Program-made: the position numbers and the translations under genes
Part shown: positions 53,047 to 61,507 of the stretch, piece by piece
Layout of the letters: each line of letters begins with the position of its first letter
Numbering within the stretch: the stretch's first letter is position 1
Assembly: GCA_024998625.1 (NCBI GenBank)
Contig: JACOEL010000022.1
Coordinates: 1-64,000, forward strand
Reading direction: 5' to 3'
Length of the DNA stretch: 64,000 nucleotides
DNA from: Nitrospira sp.
GTDB taxonomy: Bacteria > Nitrospirota > Nitrospiria > Nitrospirales > Nitrospiraceae
Notes under the pieces: generated by a model
What the model saw: only the letters and a program-made list of their open reading frames with translations
The model's database searches: none
Told to the model about the DNA's origin: nothing

Positions 53047-54198
53047 ATGCAGAGCCGGAATCAGGTGGTCCTGGTTATCGCTGCGATCCTCTTCCTCATC
53101 GTTATGGTGATGGAATGGATGTTCCCGCTGAATGTGGTCGGCGCATTTGGTTTTGTGCTCCCGATCTTGCTGGTGGCCACCGTCAGAAACCGGCGACTCA
53201 TGATCTTGACGCTGGCGCTGTGCATCCTGGTGACATTTATCGGACTCTTCCAGCCCGGCAAGAAACGGGAACGGTTCACCGCCGTCGTGTTCAATCGCAT
53301 TATGGTGGCCTGTGTGTTGACCGGCGTGGCCTATATCGGCGTGACATGGGAGGAGCGAAAAGCCCGCGAAGAAGCCGTCAAGGCCGCGCTGGCGACGCAA
53401 ACCGAACACCTGTTGCTGGCGAATACGCAGTTGGTCGAGATTAAAGATAAGTTGGCGCGATCGGAACGGCTGGCGGCCGTGGGGCAGTTGGTGGCGTCGG
53501 TGGCGCATGAAGTCGGCACACCGTTACATTCGATTGCCTGGCATGTGGAAGCGCTGGCGGAGGAGCCTGGTGTCACCCCTGCGATGCAGAAGCGAATCGG
53601 TATTATCGATGAGCAGTTGAATCGCGTGGTGCGGATCATTCAAGATCTCCTATCGTCTACCAGGCAACGCAAGCCTGAGCCGACATGGTATCCGGCGGAA
53701 CGCCTGATCGAGCCGGTCGTAGCGCTGATGGAGCCGGGATACCATGCCAAGGGTGTGACGCTTCACACAGAGGTGGCGCCGGCTCTGCTGGTGTGGGCTG
53801 ATGCCGAAAAGATCCACCAGGTGTTGGTCAATCTCCTGAGCAATGCGCTTGCGGCCACCGGGGCCGGGGGCTGTGTCACGGTCGCCGTGGTCATTCGTCA
53901 GGCTTCAGCGGAGGAGATGGAGAGCGCGTCCTGCACGGGTCGGTCCGATCTCGGTACGGTGGTCACGCTGGTGGTGAGTGACTCAGGCTGTGGGATGCCT
54001 CGGGAGGATGTCGAGCGAGCCTTCCAACCGTTCTTCACCACAAAGGCGGTGGGCAAGGGAACCGGGTTGGGTTTGTTTCTGAGCCGGGAGGCTGTGTCTG
54101 CTCACGGCGGCCGATTGACACTAGACAGTGAGGTCGGCAAGGGCACGACGGTGACGGTAGTGCTGCCTGGTTTGCCGTCCGACTCGGCTGCGGTATAG
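53047..54198 (+). CDS. sensor histidine kinase (NtrB-like)
   Basis: Three to four hydrophobic segments in the first 105 residues anchor it in the inner membrane. HisKA has its phosphoacceptor near residue 154 (AHEVGTPLHSIAW), followed by the N box (SNALAATGAGG) and the GTGLGLFLSRE motif. No PAS or HAMP is evident. The following regulator gene starts 22 nt later, so the two form a two-component system. Confidence 0.85.
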   Translation: MQSRNQVVLVIAAILFLIVMVMEWMFPLNVVGAFGFVLPILLVATVRNRRLMILTLALCILVTFIGLFQPGKKRERFTAVVFNRIMVACVLTGVAYIGVTWEERKAREEAVKAALATQTEHLLLANTQLVEIKDKLARSERLAAVGQLVASVAHEVGTPLHSIAWHVEALAEEPGVTPAMQKRIGIIDEQLNRVVRIIQDLLSSTRQRKPEPTWYPAERLIEPVVALMEPGYHAKGVTLHTEVAPALLVWADAEKIHQVLVNLLSNALAATGAGGCVTVAVVIRQASAEEMESASCTGRSDLGTVVTLVVSDSGCGMPREDVERAFQPFFTTKAVGKGTGLGLFLSREAVSAHGGRLTLDSEVGKGTTVTVVLPGLPSDSAAV

Positions 54199-54219
54199 CG
54201 GCATAGGAGAGGGAGAGTC

Positions 54220-55614
54220 ATGAGTCAGGCCAAGTTATTCGTAGTGGATGACGACGAGGCCGCCAGGACTTTGTTGGCGGAAGCGCTGGAGAAGGAGGGC
54301 TATGAGGTGGAGGCCTTTTCCAGCGGCCAGGCTGCGGTGGAACGCGGCAAACAATCGCGGGCCGATGTCGTCCTGACCGATATCCGGATGGAGCAGGGCG
54401 ACGGATTTCTCGTGTTGAAGGAGTTCAAGAAGTTCAGCCCGGACACCTCGATCGTATTACTGACCGCGTTCGGATCTCTGGAGGGCGCGATCGAAGCAAT
54501 CAAGCAAGGGGCCTACGACTACCTGGCAAAGCCGTTCAAGAGGGACGAGATCCGTCTCGTCGTCCAGCGCAGCCTGGAGCATTGTCGCCTGGTGCGGGAA
54601 AACGCCCGCTTTCGCGAAGATGCGCGCGCACGCGAACCCTGGTCACAGTTGGTCGGCAGCAGCCCGGCAATGCTGGAGGTGTATAAGCTGGTGGCCCGTG
54701 TTTCCGAGGGGCGCAGCACGGTGCTCATTGAGGGAGAAAGTGGAACAGGGAAAGAACTGATTGCGCGGGCTGTCCATTCGAATAGTCCGCGTCGCGACAA
54801 ACCGTTCATTCCGGTCAATTGCGGTGCCTTGCCCGACCATCTTCTGGAGTCGGAAATGTTCGGATATGAGAAGGGCGCGTTTACGGGCGCCGTCGGGGCC
54901 AAAGCCGGGCTGTTCGAGGCCGCCGATGGCGGCACGCTGTTTCTCGATGAGATCGGCGACCTTGGTCAGGCGCTTCAGGTCAAGCTCCTGCGGGTGATGC
55001 AAGAGCACGAGGTGCGGCGTGTCGGCAGTACGGCATCGGTGAAAGTCGATGTGCGCATCATTGCCGCGACCAATCGGGATCTGGCCACACTCGTGAAGGA
55101 AGGCAAGTTTCGCGACGATTTATACTATCGTCTCAATGTGGTGCGGATTGTCCTGCCGTCGCTGGCGGAGCGGCGTGAGGACATCACGATGCTCGCGCAT
55201 CACTTTCTGCAAAAATACGCCAAGCAGTCGTTGCATGTGAGAGGATTCTTGCCGGAAACGATGGCGTTGTTGAAGCGCTATCACTGGCCGGGGAATGTGC
55301 GTGAATTGGAGAATGCGGTGGAACGAGCGGTCTCGCTCAGTCATGGTCCGCTGCTGTTACCCGAAGATCTTCCCGAGTCGATCAGGGTTGAGCCGGATTC
55401 AGGTGAGCTGCTTAAGGGGCAACCCGCCGAGGGAGGTCAGGACGCCCTGTTGACCTTAGATGAGGTCGAGAAACGGCACTTGGCGCGGGTGCTCAAGGAG
55501 ACGCGAGGAAACAAGGTCAAGGCGGCGAAGATTCTCGGGATCGATCGGCGGACGTTATATCGAATGGCGGAGCGATTCGGATTGGATTTCGGCGATGAGG
55601 CCGAGGAGAAATAG
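54220..55614 (+). CDS. NtrC-like sigma-54-dependent response regulator
   Basis: The 464-residue protein has a receiver domain (phospho-Asp in VVLTDIRMEQGDG near residue 53), the sigma-54 AAA+ domain with Walker A GESGTGKELIAR, an intact GAFTGA loop, Walker B GTLFLDEIGD, and a C-terminal Fis-type helix-turn-helix (KVKAAKILGIDRRTLYRMAE). It should activate sigma-54 promoters when phosphorylated by the preceding kinase. Its targets are unknown. Confidence 0.88.
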   Translation: MSQAKLFVVDDDEAARTLLAEALEKEGYEVEAFSSGQAAVERGKQSRADVVLTDIRMEQGDGFLVLKEFKKFSPDTSIVLLTAFGSLEGAIEAIKQGAYDYLAKPFKRDEIRLVVQRSLEHCRLVRENARFREDARAREPWSQLVGSSPAMLEVYKLVARVSEGRSTVLIEGESGTGKELIARAVHSNSPRRDKPFIPVNCGALPDHLLESEMFGYEKGAFTGAVGAKAGLFEAADGGTLFLDEIGDLGQALQVKLLRVMQEHEVRRVGSTASVKVDVRIIAATNRDLATLVKEGKFRDDLYYRLNVVRIVLPSLAERREDITMLAHHFLQKYAKQSLHVRGFLPETMALLKRYHWPGNVRELENAVERAVSLSHGPLLLPEDLPESIRVEPDSGELLKGQPAEGGQDALLTLDEVEKRHLARVLKETRGNKVKAAKILGIDRRTLYRMAERFGLDFGDEAEEK

Positions 55615-55621
55615 GACGATC

Positions 55622-56068
55622 CTATAATAGTCGAAGCGCATTCTTGAGTAGGCGAATTTCGTTCGCGGCACTTTGCGGCAGCGGGGTTTCTGCATCCTCC
55701 CACGAATCGAAAATCCCGTCTTTCCCGCGATGAAACACTTGCAGCCGTAATCGTGTGGTGCTGTCGTCTTGCGGGACGATCCGTGCCTCGACCCGAGTCT
55801 TCCCTACGCCGAATCTCCAGTGCAACAGTCCGTTCCAGGGGCTTCTGATCTCCTGTCGCATGCCGGTCGTGAGGTGGCCGGTCTCATCTTGGTCGACCGT
55901 ATAGCCCCCTTGAGTCAGGACATCGGACAGTGCCGTTTTCACCTGCTCGGCAGGAACCGGCAGTGTCACCTCCATCACATCGGGCTCCGGGGCGGGTGGG
56001 CCCCCCGCACATCCGGCGAGCGCTGCGACGAGAACGAACGCCCTGAGGCCAGTGACACAGGTACTCAT
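55622..56068 (-). CDS. small lipoprotein, 148 aa
   Basis: Lipobox LAGC (near residue 20) follows a signal peptide. The mature protein is an alpha/beta fold with repeated strands (TTRLRLQVFHRGKDG), vaguely resembling BamC-type or DUF3576-like lipoproteins; I do not assign it. The ATG overlaps the stop of the RAM-domain gene by 4 nt (ATGA), so the two are one transcript. Confidence 0.65.
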   Translation of the reverse strand: MSTCVTGLRAFVLVAALAGCAGGPPAPEPDVMEVTLPVPAEQVKTALSDVLTQGGYTVDQDETGHLTTGMRQEIRSPWNGLLHWRFGVGKTRVEARIVPQDDSTTRLRLQVFHRGKDGIFDSWEDAETPLPQSAANEIRLLKNALRLL

Positions 56069-56319
56069 TTCGGCTTGCCCTCCTGAAGGCGATAGACCAT
56101 GTGCGTATCCGTCTGATCGACACCGGGGATGGCGTGAATTTTTGCGAGCACGAGTTGGGTCAATGCGTCCTGGTGGGGAATTTCAACGATGGTGAAGATG
56201 TCCGGCTTTCCCCAACAGGGGTCGATTTGTTTGATTTCCTTAATATCTCCGAGGGATTTGACGACATCAGCGGTTTGGCCGGGATGAACATTGATCAATA
56301 CGTAGGCTCGGTCCGGCAT
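56065..56319 (-). CDS. stand-alone Lrp/AsnC ligand-binding (RAM) domain protein, 84 aa
   Basis: The sequence MPDRAYVLINVHPGQTADVV through IVEIPHQDALTQLVLAKIHAIPGVDQTDT matches the ferredoxin-like RAM domain of Lrp/AsnC regulators, without their helix-turn-helix. Such single domains may bind amino acids or other small molecules. It is coupled to the lipoprotein gene by a 4-nt overlap. Confidence 0.8.
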   Translation of the reverse strand: MPDRAYVLINVHPGQTADVVKSLGDIKEIKQIDPCWGKPDIFTIVEIPHQDALTQLVLAKIHAIPGVDQTDTHMVYRLQEGKPK

Positions 56320-56443
56320 GTAGTGAGTCTCCCGTGAGGTGGTGTGGCGTCAACGCTCGCACGAATCGAAACCTAGCGGATTGCTCCGGATGAAGTCAAC
56401 AGAACACACCTAGCTCGGGCAGGATGGCCGGCGTCACGCGGTA

Positions 56444-58114
56444 TTACTTGGGAGCCACGATGACTTCTACTCTGTAGGTGTCGCCGACTGTCGAAAGATC
56501 TGCTTCCAACCCTCGGGGGTTGCCCACTCGCCCGTCAGGATCGTAGATGAAGCACAACAACGTGGCTCCGTTCGGACGTCTGGAGTAATGGGCTTTGTCT
56601 GTTGCGATCTGCTCGGCGAGGTCTCTGTTCGTCAATCCTGAGCGGGTCTGTTTAACTACCACCACCGTTTTTCCCCAGTCGAGGAGATAGGTCGTCCGGC
56701 GAGCGCCGTTGGCATAGGGAGGGGTCGATTCTTCCGTGCCCACCTCATCGAATTGCAACCGGAGAAGCGCGTTAAACAGGTCCTGCAGATCATACTCGTC
56801 CATGATTTCCAGTGTAGGCCGGTATTCTTTTCGTAGCCGTAGTTGTCGAGCGACCAGGTGGAAGCGCGCACACATTCGACGGAGTGTATCGAGTGTTACG
56901 GCCTCCGATTGATGGCTGTTCATATTCGTATCCAGCGGCGTGGTGAGCGCCGTTGGTGTCTCCGGTGGTTTGGCGGGAGATACCACAGGCGGTTCCGGTT
57001 TGGACTCTGGGGCTGATGCGAGGGCGGGCATTGCTCGTGTGAGCGAACCCTCGGTTTGAACTTCGGGAACGAGCGGCTGAGCGTCGCGCGCTTGTTTTTC
57101 TGCTGCTATCTCGGTTGTGGCTTGGCTTGCCGGAATCGCCGCAACGGGGGCTGCAGCCGGTTTGGGGGCCAGGCTGTCTGTTGGCTTGGAGGCCTGCGGC
57201 GGTGTCGGAGAGGGCTCGATAGGAGCAGTCGGCATAGGTGTTGAGGAGGGATTTATTCGTGGAATGGGTGGAATGGTTCCCGATGGAATCGTGGATCGCG
57301 TGGGCGTCATTGCCGGCAGTGGTGTCGGGCCGGCCTCCCCGCGCACTGTCTGCTCCGAGGGCATTCGGCTATTCGTTGATGGTGCGGCGAAAACAGGTTC
57401 TGGGGGCAGTGATGGCGGAGCGGGCGGGGGGGCCGCCGCAACTTTCTCAGCCGGGATTCCGGAGGCTTCAGATGTTGCGGAGTGCAGCGGGGACAGGCGT
57501 TGTATCGATGTATCGCGAATCGGTTGGGAGGCGGAAATGGACGTGACGGGTGTTGCCATAACGATCGGAGCGATGGGCTGATCGGGTCGGCTGACGCTCG
57601 TCGTCCTTGCTATTGAGGCAGTTGTCGGAGCGCTGGTCATACTGACGGTTGCGAGGGGGGCGGTGTTCGGAGACTGGGGTGGCGCGATTGGAACAGCGGG
57701 TTGACTTGAAGGAACTGCCGTCAGCATGGGGCGTTCAGAGGTTGCTGGCGGAGATGGCGCGGTTTCGGGCGGTGTGAGGCCTAAAAGCTCTGCCTTCTGA
57801 TGCTCCAGTGCGACGATCAATTCTTTGAGCAAAGTGGTGCTCTGTGCGGACTCCGTGCGGTTGCCGATTCGGAGCTTGTGATTCTTGTGTGCCTGGTATT
57901 CCGGCGACTTTTCGCCGAACAGTCGCCGGATCGATTCCCGGAAAGAAAGTTCGGTTCTGGCGCGGACTGCGTCACGATACGGGAATCCATCTCTGCTCAG
58001 GTCATCGATCTGTGTGCTCAGTTCACGCAACGTGGTGATGCCGCGATTGAGTTCTTCGATGGCGTTCTGTTTCGATCGGGCGCGTTGCGGTTCGCTTGCT
58101 CTCGCTCGTGCCAT
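56444..58114 (-). CDS. proline-rich protein with C-terminal degenerate PD-(D/E)XK-type domain, 556 aa
   Basis: Three parts can be seen: a helical N-terminus (about 1-115; SFRESIRRLFGEKSPEYQ), a disordered, Pro/Thr/Ser/Ala-rich linker (about 120-395), and a C-terminal alpha/beta domain (about 400-556). The last resembles, from memory, DpnII/MboI-like PD-(D/E)XK domains found in many bacterial proteins: SRVDFLL-type strand, VIEVKKTR strand, then CFVYDPEGxIxNPxGLExDL. Here those read RRTTYLL and VVVVKQTR, so the Asp and the first Glu are lost, while Lys (about 488) and CFIYDPDGRVGNPRGLEADL are kept. It is probably not a nuclease. Role unknown. Confidence 0.6.
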   Translation of the reverse strand: MARARASEPQRARSKQNAIEELNRGITTLRELSTQIDDLSRDGFPYRDAVRARTELSFRESIRRLFGEKSPEYQAHKNHKLRIGNRTESAQSTTLLKELIVALEHQKAELLGLTPPETAPSPPATSERPMLTAVPSSQPAVPIAPPQSPNTAPLATVSMTSAPTTASIARTTSVSRPDQPIAPIVMATPVTSISASQPIRDTSIQRLSPLHSATSEASGIPAEKVAAAPPPAPPSLPPEPVFAAPSTNSRMPSEQTVRGEAGPTPLPAMTPTRSTIPSGTIPPIPRINPSSTPMPTAPIEPSPTPPQASKPTDSLAPKPAAAPVAAIPASQATTEIAAEKQARDAQPLVPEVQTEGSLTRAMPALASAPESKPEPPVVSPAKPPETPTALTTPLDTNMNSHQSEAVTLDTLRRMCARFHLVARQLRLRKEYRPTLEIMDEYDLQDLFNALLRLQFDEVGTEESTPPYANGARRTTYLLDWGKTVVVVKQTRSGLTNRDLAEQIATDKAHYSRRPNGATLLCFIYDPDGRVGNPRGLEADLSTVGDTYRVEVIVAPK

Positions 58115-58220
58115 GTGTCATATCCTTCTGTTGAGAAAGTCTATCCAAGCGGGTGATGTCTGGCAAGAAATCCCTGCTTCTATCCGTGAGTCGAGAGGCA
58201 GGGACGGGTGGCGCAGGCGG

Positions 58221-58721
58221 TTAGTCAACCCACTCGACATCGCCGTTGCCGGGCTGCGTTGCGCTTTTCTGATCGGGAGTGGCGGGAGGGCCGGCTAAGA
58301 CCTCTCGCACCAGTGACAGCAGCATTTCGCTGGTAAAGGGTTTCTTGAGAAAGGGTAATCCCGCTCGCACGAGGCCGCGATTCTGTAACTCAGAACCCGG
58401 GCTGCCGGACATGAATAGGACGCGGATCTCGCGCTTGTCTTGCAGGAGCCGCTCAACCATGTCGCGACCGTTCAAGCGGGGATAGGGGTTCTTGTCGACG
58501 GAAAGTTGGAAGTCCGGTGGGGGCAAAAAGACATCGGCAATCACGAGGTGGATCGGGCCGGGGTGTTCCGCATAGAGTCTGAGCGCTTCGGCACTGCCCG
58601 GTGCCTGGAGCACCGTGTAGCCGGCATTCCGCAATGGTTTGGTACTGACAAGAAGGGCGCCGGGGTCGTCGTCGACTATCAAGATCGTCGAAAGCTGTTT
58701 TTCGTCGGGGGCCATGGCCAA
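58221..58721 (-). CDS. single-domain response regulator with an insertion, 166 aa
   Basis: A receiver domain with the acidic pair (DDDPGALL), phospho-Asp in VIADVFLPP and the Lys of LKKPFTSEM. After the phospho-Asp loop there are about 15 extra residues (DFQLSVDKNPYPR) before the usual NGRDMVERLL. No output domain is present; it must act by protein contact or in a phosphorelay. It stands alone among exported-protein genes. Confidence 0.8.
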   Translation of the reverse strand: MAMAPDEKQLSTILIVDDDPGALLVSTKPLRNAGYTVLQAPGSAEALRLYAEHPGPIHLVIADVFLPPPDFQLSVDKNPYPRLNGRDMVERLLQDKREIRVLFMSGSPGSELQNRGLVRAGLPFLKKPFTSEMLLSLVREVLAGPPATPDQKSATQPGNGDVEWVD

Positions 58722-58752
58722 CTCCTCTGTTCGGTGTCCGTATCACGAGGCC

Positions 58753-59595
58753 TCAAAACGGAGGGTGTTGCTCCTTCAATCGTTCGTATTCGCGTTGCTC
58801 GCAACTGCCATGTCTGGGGCGAAGGGATTCAGGGACCTCCGCGAAACGGATGGTGCAATAGCGCTTGGCCTGGCGCCGCCGATCGAGGTCTTGTTGTTCT
58901 TCGAGTTGCTGAAGTCGAACGGTGAGGTTGATGGTTGGAAGGTCTTTGCCCGCCGGATTGTCTTGGCGTGATGTCATCGGTTCGTCTTCACTGGATTTGG
59001 GGTGGGGGCCGTTCAATCGCCAGCGGGTCAACACATCGTCCTGATTGAACACAATGATCAGTCCGAACTGGGAGTAGTCCCAGATCAGTTCCCCCTGCTC
59101 CGGGCGTGCCCAGATGGAGCGAGGCAGACCGTATCGATTCCAGATCTCGTCACGCAGCATGCCCACCCGTGGTGTGAGGTTCCGGATCGCCGTGATCTGC
59201 GCCTGTATCGGAGAAATGTCTTTCTGTTTCCCGGGACTGCTGTGTCTTGAGAGTGATTCCAGCGCGGTGCGCGGCACGCGCAGCAATCGCCACACCGTGA
59301 TAAGCCCCTGCGCGCAGTCAGCCGGATACAGATCTTCGAAAATCATCTGCGTATCGATGGGAAAGCCGCCGACTTCCTGGGTACGTGTGAAATTTTTGAC
59401 CTCTTGGACGGCGGCGACGTATGCGCGTTGGCGCCCGTCTTCCACATTAGGGGCACATGAAGCTCGCCCTGTGAAGAATACGTCATCCCCGAAGTGAAAG
59501 AGCGCTTGTTCGGTCCAAAACGGACGATTCTCCACAGCCTGTGCCGCAGAGGTCACCGCAAGACTCAATAATGTGAGGAGAAGGTAGTGAGCCAT
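58753..59595 (-). CDS. exported hypothetical protein, 280 aa
   Basis: I start at the ATG at 59595 where a signal peptide (ending SAAQAVEN near residue 20) begins. The mature protein has no domain I know. Two cysteines near the middle (NVEDG, DCAQG) and two at the end may form disulfides. The C-terminal third is charged and helical. Function unknown. Confidence 0.6.
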   Translation of the reverse strand: MAHYLLLTLLSLAVTSAAQAVENRPFWTEQALFHFGDDVFFTGRASCAPNVEDGRQRAYVAAVQEVKNFTRTQEVGGFPIDTQMIFEDLYPADCAQGLITVWRLLRVPRTALESLSRHSSPGKQKDISPIQAQITAIRNLTPRVGMLRDEIWNRYGLPRSIWARPEQGELIWDYSQFGLIIVFNQDDVLTRWRLNGPHPKSSEDEPMTSRQDNPAGKDLPTINLTVRLQQLEEQQDLDRRRQAKRYCTIRFAEVPESLRPRHGSCEQREYERLKEQHPPF

Positions 59596-59758
59596 ATGCG
59601 CGGTCGGAGCAAGGACATTGCGGAACGGCACTCTTGCAGTATATCGCGTGAGGCAAAAAATACGACAAAAGAGCGATTTTGCACGTCGGGGGATTGTCAG
59701 GCAGAGATCGTGAGTCGTGTCCGTGGCTGGACTGTAGAGTCAGGGCGGTGAGCGATAG

Positions 59759-60448
59759 CTAGTAGTTCATGGAGGGGGGCAAATTCTCTCTGCCTGACGA
59801 GGCAGGGGCGGCGTGGGCCTTCGGCCTGCTGACTTCAGTGCTCATCAGGCCGGAACCCGGTGGGCAGACATTGTCCGGCGCGACGGCACCAGGATTGCGC
59901 AGACCCCAGGCCGTTGCGAGGGCGTGACAGGTGAGGACGCTGACCCCTTCCTCGATATTGCTGAAGCGTTCGGTCGATTGAGCCTTGCCGCTCCATTCGA
60001 TTTCGCCGGTATTCACATCCACGGCTCTGAGGGCAACGGTGGCTGAATAGACCCGTTGGCTGTGAGGAAAGCCGCTACTCCAATCCAGTGCTTCCCAGGA
60101 CCCCACCTCGGCATTGCTGAACACTACCAGCCGAGCGCCGACGAGTTTGGCCATCCGCAGCACATCCGTTTCCAGATATTGGTAGCCCGTGAGGCTCACC
60201 TTCTGGTCGGCCGCCGCCTGCAACACCTTCGTCTGGTCCACGACGAGAACGCCCTTTTTGAGTAACCATGTGCTCGCACTCTGAACCGTGTCCGGACGTC
60301 CGCCCCAGACGACCGCCCTCGTGTAAGGGGACGGGAGTTTGGAGTGGAAGCCATCCGTCGTCGGGGTTTCGATGAACGCGTACCCGTGGCAACCTGTTGT
60401 GGTCAAGAAGAGGAGCGATAGGCAGATGAACAGATTCGCCGGTTTCAT
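59759..60448 (-). CDS. lipoprotein of unknown function, 229 aa
   Basis: Lipobox TTGC (near residue 20) follows a signal peptide from the ATG at 60448. The mature part has an alpha/beta core with a Rossmann-like repeated pattern (VLRMAKLVGARLVVFS, YSATVALRAVDVNTGEIEWSG), like the CsgG/FlgT-type periplasmic fold; I do not assign a family. An ATG at 60481 is an alternative. Confidence 0.6.
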   Translation of the reverse strand: MKPANLFICLSLLFLTTTGCHGYAFIETPTTDGFHSKLPSPYTRAVVWGGRPDTVQSASTWLLKKGVLVVDQTKVLQAAADQKVSLTGYQYLETDVLRMAKLVGARLVVFSNAEVGSWEALDWSSGFPHSQRVYSATVALRAVDVNTGEIEWSGKAQSTERFSNIEEGVSVLTCHALATAWGLRNPGAVAPDNVCPPGSGLMSTEVSRPKAHAAPASSGRENLPPSMNY

Positions 60449-60720
60449 GGGTTTCTTCGGGAGAGCATGTGCTGCGAGCACGTCTGGAGCCCAGGATTGT
60501 AATCAAGAGACCGTTCGGACGACGATAGTATACATGAACAATTCTACCTACGTCTGCTCTATTCGTTGAGCGAACTCCGCTCTCGAAGCAGGGCAGGGTC
60601 TTCTACCCTCACCTACTTATGCGAATTGCCGAGGGATCGTTCGGCGAACCGTTCGAGGAGCTAGCGCGGTTGGAACGAGTGCCGAGGCAGGCGGCAGGGA
60701 TGCGGAAAGGGCCTGGAAAG

Positions 60721-60755
60721 GCGGCGGTTCTGCTCATGGCTGACAGAACCGCCGC
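60721..60755 (-). terminator. 12-bp hairpin after the small membrane peptide gene
   Basis: GCGGCGGTTCTG (60721-60732) and CAGAACCGCCGC (60744-60755) pair perfectly around an 11-nt loop, 4 nt after the stop of the minus-strand ORF at 60760. No clear T-tract follows, so it may be a terminator or an RNA-stabilising stem. Confidence 0.5.
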
Positions 60756-60759
60756 AATC

Positions 60760-60891
60760 TCACAGGATCTCGACCTGCGGAAAGGCGTTTTGCTCGCCTG
60801 TCTTCTGGGGCCGGTCAGCCATGATCATGAGTTGGATAGCAATCAGCGGGAGAAGCGCATAACCGATCAGGATCAACGGGAACTCAATCAT
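60760..60891 (-). CDS. small membrane protein, 43 aa
   Basis: The peptide starts MIEFPLILIGYALLPLIAI and is one hydrophobic helix followed by a polar tail (RPQKTGEQNAFPQVEIL). AAAGGAG lies 8 nt before the ATG, the strongest ribosome site in this empty region, and a hairpin follows the stop codon. This organisation suggests a real gene. Function is unknown; it could be a small subunit or regulator of a membrane complex. Confidence 0.5.
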   Translation of the reverse strand: MIEFPLILIGYALLPLIAIQLMIMADRPQKTGEQNAFPQVEIL

Positions 60892-61320
60892 GATGGAAAC
60901 TCCTTTGTTATACGGAGCCTCCAGTGCAATCTCGGTACCGTGTTCTGATCTGACCCTAACATGTTGATTCCTATAGCCTCAGAAGCGCCTCCCCACGAAA
61001 CTAGGCTGATGCAGAACCGGAATCGATGTAGAGAACTGTGCAATGAGAACATTTTGCGCTGAGCCGGAAGGCCTAAGGGTAGTCGTACAAAAGGGAGACG
61101 CCGGTCTGCCAAGCGCTCCTAATTCGGATAGAAATCAACGTGCAGGGTCCATAACGGAAAGGGGGCGAAAGCGGGCCTTGACGGAAGTCCCTGCGCGCTA
61201 GGCGTGAGGTACAGGTAGAACAGGAGGGCGATAGCTGCATGACTTGAAGCGAGAGCGAAAGAATAAGCGACCGCGTGGGCGAGCGGGTGACCGAGCAGTG
61301 CAAGTTGAAGTGAGATGGAA
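60892..61320. other. intergenic region before tRNA-Arg
   Basis: These 429 bases contain only short frames without ribosome sites on either strand. The region upstream of the small peptide gene would hold its promoter, which I cannot define. Confidence 0.4.
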
Positions 61321-61397
61321 TGGTGCCCCCGACACGAATTGAACGTGCGACCCGCGGTTTAGGAAACCGCTGCTCTATCCAACTGAGCTACGGGGGC
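61321..61397 (-). tRNA. tRNA-Arg (anticodon CCT)
   Basis: On the minus strand the acceptor stem GCCCCCG/CGGGGGC, D arm, anticodon stem GCGGT/ACCGC with loop TTCCTAA (anticodon CCT, reading AGG) and T arm form a cloverleaf with encoded CCA. Confidence 0.95.
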
Positions 61398-61405
61398 GTG
61401 GGGAT

Positions 61406-61434
61406 ACGATACTGAAAGCGAGGAAGATTGTCTA
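61406..61434 (-). promoter_or_regulatory. possible promoter of tRNA-Arg
   Basis: On the minus strand TAGACA (61429-61434) and TATCGT (61406-61411) are 17 bp apart. The start would lie only about 2 nt before the tRNA, which is unusually close. Confidence 0.35.
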
Positions 61435-61507
61435 CCTTAGTGACGCGCCTCCGAAGGGGCTGTGGCCACCTTCGGAGGTGAGTCGATCTCGAGTAAGAGA
61501 GAGGGGA

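Noticed and set aside
51652-53508. 618-codon open frame on the minus strand
   Set aside because: Antisense shadow over malQ and the following kinase gene.
56444-58721. A defence island around the nuclease-fold protein
   Set aside because: Neighbours are a receiver protein, exported proteins and a RAM-domain protein; no methylase, helicase, toxin or other defence gene is present, and the fold appears inactive.
61073-61303. 77-codon minus-strand frame before tRNA-Arg
   Set aside because: No ribosome site, Ser/Arg-rich shadow-like composition and no conserved motif.
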